This document shows positions 57,021-64,000 of a DNA stretch of 64,000 bases, piece by piece. This DNA is from Drechslerella dactyloides (lineage: Eukaryota > Ascomycota > Orbiliomycetes > Orbiliales > Orbiliaceae). A model generated the notes under the pieces. It saw nothing but the letters and a program-made list of their open reading frames with translations. It had not been told where the DNA came from and did not search any database. Within the stretch, counting starts at the first letter, position 1. Every line of letters begins with the position of its first letter. The DNA lies in NCBI GenBank assembly GCA_020064725.1, contig JAGTWJ010000002.1:434001-498000 (forward strand), written 5' to 3'. Position numbers and translations under genes: made by a program.

Positions 57021-60000
57021 TCTGCCCGTGGTCGTAGCGGATGGCCCTTGACGTGTATCTCGTGATATGACCCGGCGTGTAGTCGGTTTGAGGTCGACGG
57101 TAAATATACGTACGTCGGACGTCGAGCTGTCGATGATGAATTATTACCGGACCGAGGAAGTTGAGGCGACGCGCTGAGATTGTATAATAATGTTATATCG
57201 GTTAGCACGAGGAAGTGGAAGCAGCCGGCCAGGGTCGAGGCCAGGAGCCGATGCTAGAGACTTATCTGGAAGCTGCGGTGCATTGGCATCGTCGGCAGGT
57301 GCAGGTGCTCACTTGGTACTTACACTATCTGTTACCGTATCGCCTTGATCGCGAACGAATCGAATCGATCCAGCCTCTCGTGACGGTCGACGAGTTTGCG
57401 TTTGCTGCGTGGCTCGATCCAATCGATCCAGCCGCACCGAATCTGAATTCTCACGATCGGCTGGCCCACGTAATTGTACTTATACGACCAAACAGGCTCG
57501 CATCTGCCGGCTGGGCGGCGGAAAGGGCTTTGGGACGAGGTTAACTGGCGGGTAAGGTCGCCATTGCTTCCGGCCGGCTGACTAACAATTATCAGCCTGC
57601 TGGCAAGGCCAGGAAGGAATGAATGAAGGAAGGCTGTCTGGCGATGCGGGTAGCTGGGACGATTCGGCAGAAACAAGAACAAGCATCCGACGTCAAAGCG
57701 TCTCCGCATCTGCATCCGCTGCACCAATGCAGACGCAGTCGACTTCTCCACACCCCGCATTACGTCCAGCCTACGTCTACCCACTTCTAGTACCGTTCGA
57801 CAGGTAGTAGCAGCAGTATGGTCTCGGGACTAGTCGACAGGACATGGCGCGGTATCGTTGGTCCCGGAACCGCTAGGCCTGGAGCGGTGGCTTGGGAGAC
57901 ACGAACTCTGCACCCTGCCGCAAACCCTTTCGCCCTGCGAGCACTCCCGCGGCACAATCACCGAAGCCGCGGCTGGAAAAGTGCGATAACCTAGGCTGGT
58001 GTCTGGCTACACACGCACGAAAGTATGGACACAGACAGGCATGTGCCATCTCGAGTCGAGTCGAGTCGTCCTGCAATGGGCTGACCAGTACGTACAAGTA
58101 CGGTGCGGCCTGCCCTACAGTGCAGGAGCTAACGCTTCTCGATATCTTTCCAGTTTGCTTGCAATCACTCGGCTGCACGTAATCGTGATGCTTGCTTGCA
58201 TGCATGAATGTTTGTGCGGACATGCATGCAAACATTGCTCTCCTGCAAGTCTTGTACCACTCTCGGCGGGATAACGTGATCTCCGCAGTGGACGCTGTTT
58301 CAACGGATGTTCTATACTTGCATGCATGCTTATAGTCCGACGCCGGAGATATTTAACCTCGTGAGTCGATAATCGAAAATAGGATCTCGTACAGGACTTG
58401 TATATCTCTAACCAACTTGGCAGTTCCGCACCGTGGATGGGCTTCATTTATTTCAAGCACTCTGCCGCCTAGCGATAACGTTATAGGATATATCCGTCTA
58501 CGTATCAGTTAGTACAAAGGGTACACTCCGAAGGATGTCCACCAGACGTGGCGTTTCGTCTACAGCACCTTCCAGTTTCGAATGGGCGTGCAGCCAGAGT
58601 GTTTCGACGACACGGGTGCGAGATACATTCGTTATATTGCTCTCGACCGAGTGACCCTGGCTTCGACGGATATCGCGGAACATTAGCATACGGGCAGCCA
58701 TGCAGATGTGGCCTCTGCGATCATGATCGCATTTGGACGTAAGACTGTGGCTATGCAGCTGCCCGAGACCGGTCGACAATGCAATGCAGCCACAGGCGTG
58801 ATTAGTGAGCATCGTATTCGCATCTTGGGCGAGACTTGTCGTGTATACGCGGACTCGCAAGTGCGTGTGTACTCACTCCCCTTGCGGTGTATCCGGCCCA
58901 TGACTCTGCGACCTGACCATGCGCTGCCTCTGTCTCGCAAATCTTCGTACGCATGATGTCCAGTCCGATGGCATTACACATCCAAGTCAGTTGCAACGTA
59001 TCGATGCTATCTCCGAAGATCCATATCTTCATTCGCCAGGACGCTTGACCACCGAGCGTCGCATGGCGATACCCGATTGCGGATCCGAAATTGCCCTCTC
59101 CGCGTTTCCGCTGCGTATGCACACCCTCGACAATCAAATCAATCGCATCTGCCTCTGGGCCTCCTGGCTTGCATGGCAGGCGTCTGAATCCTTCACAGCC
59201 TTCGGGCTGCCGACTGGCACCGGCAACGTCTCGACCCAGCCCGAATGTTCGATGTTCGATGTTCAGTTCCCCTGCACGTGGGTGGACACGGCTCGCATGG
59301 CCGCAGACGCATAGGGCAGGAAGCTTCGTACGGGGAAAAAAACCAGGCGTGTTTAACGCTGTGACACGAACCGCCTCAGTTGTGCTGCACTCCTCCTTCT
59401 CGTCCTCCCCGCCGCCGCCTCTTCCTCCTACGCCCGGACGACGCTTCGATCCAGCGGGCGTGTGCGCGGAGAAACCCATTGTCAGAGTCATCTGGGTTGT
59501 CAAGGCGGTGGAAAGCAGCAATTACATTAGTTTATACTTTTGGTAGCCGCAGGAGCGTCAGCATGGGCGTGTAGAACAGCGCTAGCTGAGTCGGGCTAGC
59601 GGGCGAATGACGTTTGGCGGCGTGGTGTGAATGCTGATGCTGATGTGGACGTGGATGCTGATTGATGTTGACGTTGATGGTTGATGGATGGCATGGCCAT
59701 GGTCACCAAGCGGCGCTGTGGAATTCGCACTGCAATGTGACGGTGATGGCCCACATTAAGCATTCCTGCACATTCCTCAACCTCGACAGCTTCCCAGCCA
59801 AACGCTGCTGCTTCGAGCAAACATCCTCGTCCATTGCATCGCAACGGCCAATCGGAAGCGACATGACCACCAATCCGATCCCCCAGCGAGCTGCCCTCGA
59901 GTCGGTGCATGCAAGGAATCCGCCGTGGCCAAGATGTTCTCGAAGGGCGTCCAACGTTCCAGTTAGGCAGGACGGTAGGTTTTGCTCCACGCCCAGTCCA

Positions 60001-60933
60001 AACCCTTTCGAGAAGCTGGACGCACCACTGATCCACATTTTTTCAAGCCTTCCGTCGAAAAAGGTTGCAATCCCTCCTTGCCCCCCGGTGGCAGGACGGC
60101 ATCGACTTACCCGTTTCTCGCAAAGCTCCAGGCCAAAGGGGCCTAGGATCTTGAGATCTTTCGAGAATCCCGCTTCAGGAGAAAGCAAACTATCGCCAGC
60201 GGGCGCGAAGACCTCCCTTCTACGACCGCGACTGTCTTCTCTCCCCTCCAAAGACTTGCCGTAAGGCCCGTTGATATCATACGCACGTCAAGGGCGCTGC
60301 GGCATATTCCAGTTCCAGGCTTTCCCCTCCTGTCCTTTTCTCAGTGGAGATGCCGACAGCTTCCACAGCGGCCCCCCTTCGAGATCTGACCCCCCTATTG
60401 AAGAATGTGGGTCGCATGCCTGGCCCGACCATGGGAATGAGGCTAAGGCGCTTTGGAAGCCACCCCTGTCCACTCAAGGAAGAAGGAATTCTGTTCTGCA
60501 TCTCACACCAGCTGGCTTGACGTATTTACTTTTTCTCTCCACCCACATCACACTTTAAACTCTAAAGCCCCCGATTTTAAAAAGAACGGCGGATCCGCTC
60601 TCCATACAAATCTTGCATATATGCACGACGACTCCAATAGCGCTCGACCAGGACTAACTCGATCTTCAAAAAACTTCACCGGTCGAAACAACCTCTCCTA
60701 CCGTTTCCTCATGCTTGTCGAAGAGATCGGTGTCTGAACTGTGAAGCTTAGGAGGACTCGATCCCCTGTTTGTTGTGTGAAGAGGGGGAAACCAACCCGT
60801 CAACTAAAACCAACCAACCGCATAACGTCGACTATCGCGAGTCAAGAGAAAGACCAGTACAAAAGCAACCGGGAGGGCCCAGTTGGTCGGAACTCTTCTC
60901 GACATCGTCATACTCACATCATCATTATCAACA
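57021..60933. other. Long non-coding stretch
   Basis: Frames of up to 239 residues exist on both strands (for example 58802–59521, 59703–60251), but none has a motif or a clear start context. It carries TGCATGCA at 58197, 58223, 58319 and 59906, a GAGTC run near 58049–58066, and TGATGY-like repeats near 59631–59695. The CT- and CA-rich last 400 bases look like the leader of the next gene. Confidence 0.4.
58207..58236. repeat. Inverted repeat enclosing TGCATGCA
   Basis: AATGTTTG at 58207–58214 pairs perfectly with CAAACATT at 58229–58236. The loop includes a TGCATGCA palindrome. It could form a hairpin or be a paired binding site. Confidence 0.6.
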
Positions 60934-61527
60934 ATGGAGTTCGAATGGACATGCTGCCGATGCCGGCAAGAAAACTCGACATGCACAAGATGCAACTGCA
61001 ACCACTCGTACTGCAACATCTGTGCGAACATCGCACCCCGATGCACTTCCCAGCCGCCGATCCCGTCGGCGGGCCTCTACTCGCCCTTGAGCCCCTGCGA
61101 CTACACGTCGAGCAGCAGTTCCTCGCCGGTGCTCTCATATTCCTCGTTTAATTTCAACGAGGAGTCGATACGGCCAAGATCGACGCCACAACCTCTGGGT
61201 GTCTTGCACTCGACACACCCAGCCAACCAACTATCTCTCATCGCACCTTTCTACGACTCCGCGCCGCCTCCATCGTCGATGCCGTCGTCGGCGTCGACTA
61301 CGGGGACCGTCACCACTATCAGCTCGAACGGCGGCAGCTCGTCGAGACGAAGACATCTGATCCGGCCGCGGCTGTCCATCTCGCACTTCAAGGGCTTGTG
61401 GAGCAGTAACAGCAGCAGCTGTGACGACCACAGCGATGACGAGAACCTGGGCAGCAGCACGAGCAGGCGTACGCATACACCATCTGGATCCGTATCACGA
61501 GTGGACAAGTGGTGGATGCAGTTATGA
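60934..61527 (+). CDS. Cys-rich N-terminal, Ser-rich small protein
   Basis: This is a single exon for 197 residues. I chose the ATG at 60934 (MEFEWTCCRC) because it starts the cysteine module directly. Residues 7–37 hold nine cysteines and a histidine in a WTCCRCRQENSTCTRC, then CNICANIAPRC arrangement, consistent with one or two small zinc-binding knuckles. The rest is disordered and Ser/Pro/Thr-rich, with an RRRHLIRPRLSISHFKGLW segment near 150 that could be a short functional motif. There is no signal peptide. Similar short fungal proteins beginning with FEWTCC-type zinc knuckles exist in my memory as uncharacterised. A nuclear or signalling role is only a guess. Confidence 0.75.
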   Translation: MEFEWTCCRCRQENSTCTRCNCNHSYCNICANIAPRCTSQPPIPSAGLYSPLSPCDYTSSSSSSPVLSYSSFNFNEESIRPRSTPQPLGVLHSTHPANQLSLIAPFYDSAPPPSSMPSSASTTGTVTTISSNGGSSSRRRHLIRPRLSISHFKGLWSSNSSSCDDHSDDENLGSSTSRRTHTPSGSVSRVDKWWMQL

Positions 61528-64000
61528 CCTGTGCGGCAGCCGAATAATCTCTCATCTTGACTTTCTTCATCGACATTTACACATATTCTTCCAACCTCTT
61601 ACCACTCTATCGCAAACCACAAAAGTTATCATAAAATTCGGATCTAGACCTCGTCCTCATCATCATCATTTCACATCACTTTACCCGGCAGCATATCTAC
61701 GATGGCGTTCACAGCTTCTGGTACAACGGTTGCGTTTTGCAGGAACATTTCACAGGGAGTTCTGTCGTCTCATGCATTCTTTTTGTTATCAATTTCCTTG
61801 CGTTTATTTCCTCACTTGGGGTGTTTTCTTGACTTGCCTTTTCTTGGGACTGGGCTATTTCGGGTGTCCAAATCTATCCCTTTGTTTGATATCGTCCGGT
61901 ATATATTTCTTCACGGACACAGGGCACATCATTTTTCCCACCATCATGCCTGTCTTCCTGTCTGACCTGGAGGATAGCTCCATATGGCAACGGACAACCT
62001 GATGGTCCTGTTTTGGTTTCTTTCTCCTGTCCATATTCGCTTTTTGATTTTATACAGGTGTCACTATTTTTGTGACCGGTGGGATCACGGGGGGTTCAGG
62101 TGTTCATTCCTTTTTACGAGCCATGATGTGATGGGGATTTTATCATTTTTTTTTTTTTTACTTTTCAGATACTCGAGAGGCGCCGTGCTTCTGCCGGTCT
62201 TCTATTCTTGTATATATCTTGAAAGAACTGGGCGCCATATAGTACAATGCCTATATCGGCCCACATTACAGATCTTCAAACCACATTGGTTTCCATTTGC
62301 TCCACATGTGCACGCAATCGACCTTGACGCCTCGCAGGGCGTCTCTAACAAGCTACGCAATTTTCGTAACATCACCGACTTCTCTTCCTTCGTTTCTTTT
62401 CCCGCATCCGTAAACAGGGTAAGTGAGTAATCGGGCGTTGTGAGTATAATTTGAGAAAAAAGCCACCGCGAGGAGTGTTGCACGGTAAGCGGCGTCGGGA
62501 AATATCACACCGTCTTCTATTCCCAGCTTCCTAATTCCCGCCTATCCGCGCCCTACGGCACTTTGCGTTCCCATTCCTACTGCCAATGCAGCCACGCCTC
62601 ACCTGGGTCCAGCCGCTCAACTGCAGAGTCGGGAAGGTATGCAAGAATCAGGAATCAAGCGCATCCCGAGCGATCGAACGACCGTTACGCAAGCATGCAA
62701 CCCACGCTATCCTGATGAATGCGACGGGAAGAAAAGCAAAGAAGACAAAATACACGCCGCACGACAACATACCCGGCTGAAATGACAAGATCAAAGACAA
62801 CAATGGAGAGCAACTTTTCGAAAGGGAAATTTTCAAGAAAGATGACCCAGCGAACTACCAAAAATGGGAAAAACGAAAACTTTGAATCCAGGAACTGGTT
62901 TACCCGAACGGTAAAGTGATGACGACAGCGCATATGTTGCTGCCAGTTGGCGCAAATTGCTCTCGATCACGTTACATTAGCTCCTGTCGCTAGCGGTAGG
63001 TCGATGGGTGGGATGGACGGCAATCTTGCATATCCATGCGGAGGGACGGACAGGCTAGCTAGCCAGCTGCAATACATGCATCGCAGGGAGCAGGCAGAAA
63101 GTTTTCGATCTTATCGCCAAGTCGCACGAAGGAAAGAGTTTTAGGAAGTAAAGTTCAACGTTGCAAGATTAACGTTTGCAGGTCGAATTGCCGTGCCATG
63201 CATGACAGGGACGTGACAGGCAGTCAACGGCTGGTGTCAATAGCTAGATGTGGCACTTGACCTGTCGAGATGGAAAGTTCGAAAGAAATTTCGAAAAGCT
63301 TGCTTGACGACCACACCACATTCACCTTTCAGTTTGGCGAATTATATCGCATTGGTTTGCCACTATCACACCTTTCCGACGATATCGCGATGAGGTAGCT
63401 GATAGTAGGACGGCAACAGCGTGCGGTTCACGCGATCGATCGATCTGCCATGGAGAAAAGAAGGCGGATGGAAAATTCTTCCCTGCGAGTCATATTCTCG
63501 GAAGGCTCCGGGATATAGCTTGTTGGATAACTCAGGGGTGTCTCTGGCGGCGTCCTTGATAGGCATATATAGGGCTGGGCGGTTACTGTTTCGAAAAGGA
63601 AGATTTCGCGAAGAAAGGTCTTAAACAGAAAGAACGCACCACCGTCAGCTATAAGAGGGCGATGTATGACTCGACCCGGGTACTTTTGGCGGAGGAGTGC
63701 CGTGACATTGTCGACATGTCTCGTAGACCGGACTGCCAGCCGTGACAGGTACGGTTCGAATTTTGCGAATTAGGGCTTACTGCCGTCGTGCCAGGCGGGT
63801 AAGCTTTATCGTATATCGGCAGTAATGTGCGGGGTGCCTTATACAGTCGAAGGAATATGAATGGAGCTCTCTGAGCCAAATCCCACCAGATGACATGCTA
63901 TCCATGTACGGTGTTTCATGCATGGGGTATTTGATATCACTCCTGAGATAGTTAGGCCAAGTAACCTACGTATAGAGCATGTAGGGACTAGCTAGGCCCG
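61528..64000. other. 3' region and non-coding end of window
   Basis: The first 900 bases are unusually pyrimidine-rich on the plus strand, with long T runs near 62145, probably 3' untranslated sequence. After 62.5 kb it is ordinary intergenic DNA. No further gene is supported. Confidence 0.4.

Noticed and set aside
59703..60251. 182-residue minus-strand frame
   Set aside because: It is matched by a 200-residue plus-strand frame over the same bases, has no recognisable domain, and lies in the probable leader region of the 60.9-kb gene.
1..64000. tRNA genes
   Set aside because: I scanned for T-arm GGTTCRA-type boxes on both strands. The few hits (for example near 19114, 33680 and 63752) lack pairing stems or an anticodon arm.

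Overview
The window is nuclear DNA from a filamentous ascomycete (Pezizomycotina). This rests on short GT–AG introns with CTAAC/CTGAC branch points, two Zn2Cys6 regulators, a group VI (SLN1-type) hybrid histidine kinase, a sedolisin protease, small secreted proteins and a fungal YAT-type permease. The species cannot be named from what is visible. I found no tRNA, rRNA, CRISPR array or intact transposon.

Layout. 1–5.3 kb: a secreted modular protein and a stand-alone nucleoside-phosphorylase-fold protein. 6.3–12.9 kb: the SLN1-like osmosensor kinase (minus strand), divergent from an acidic/SR-rich protein with a glycine-zipper-like segment. 14.8–27 kb: a secretion-oriented stretch with a sedolisin, two small secreted proteins, a Sec14-type lipid-transfer protein and a secreted endonuclease/exonuclease/phosphatase-family enzyme. 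28.9–36.4 kb: an AT-richer accessory block of three codirectional genes: a 1278-residue protein pairing a stonustoxin/MACPF-like N-terminus with a P-loop GTPase, a tubby-like-fold candidate, and an orphan 115-residue protein. 37.4–57 kb: a metabolic stretch with a Zn2Cys6 regulator, a catalase, a class II ketose-bisphosphate aldolase, an amino-acid permease, a second Zn2Cys6 regulator and a Baeyer–Villiger-type flavin monooxygenase. 57–64 kb: mostly non-coding, with one Cys/Ser-rich small protein.

Spliced models were rebuilt by hand and all close in frame. They contain unusually small internal exons: 4, 6, 12 and 23 nt in the catalase, 16 nt in the monooxygenase and 35 nt in the permease. The kinase has a GC–AG intron. 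The palindrome TGCATGCA recurs at least 15 times, always outside the coding exons I could define.

How the genes work together: the kinase would feed the HOG stress pathway, and catalase fits stress physiology. The sedolisin, the permease and the secreted proteins fit protein scavenging or host/substrate interaction. The 28.9–36.4 kb block looks like conflict/immunity-type accessory content, and the PNP-fold gene at 4 kb belongs to a superfamily often used in fungal NLR-like proteins. These links are inferences from family knowledge and position.
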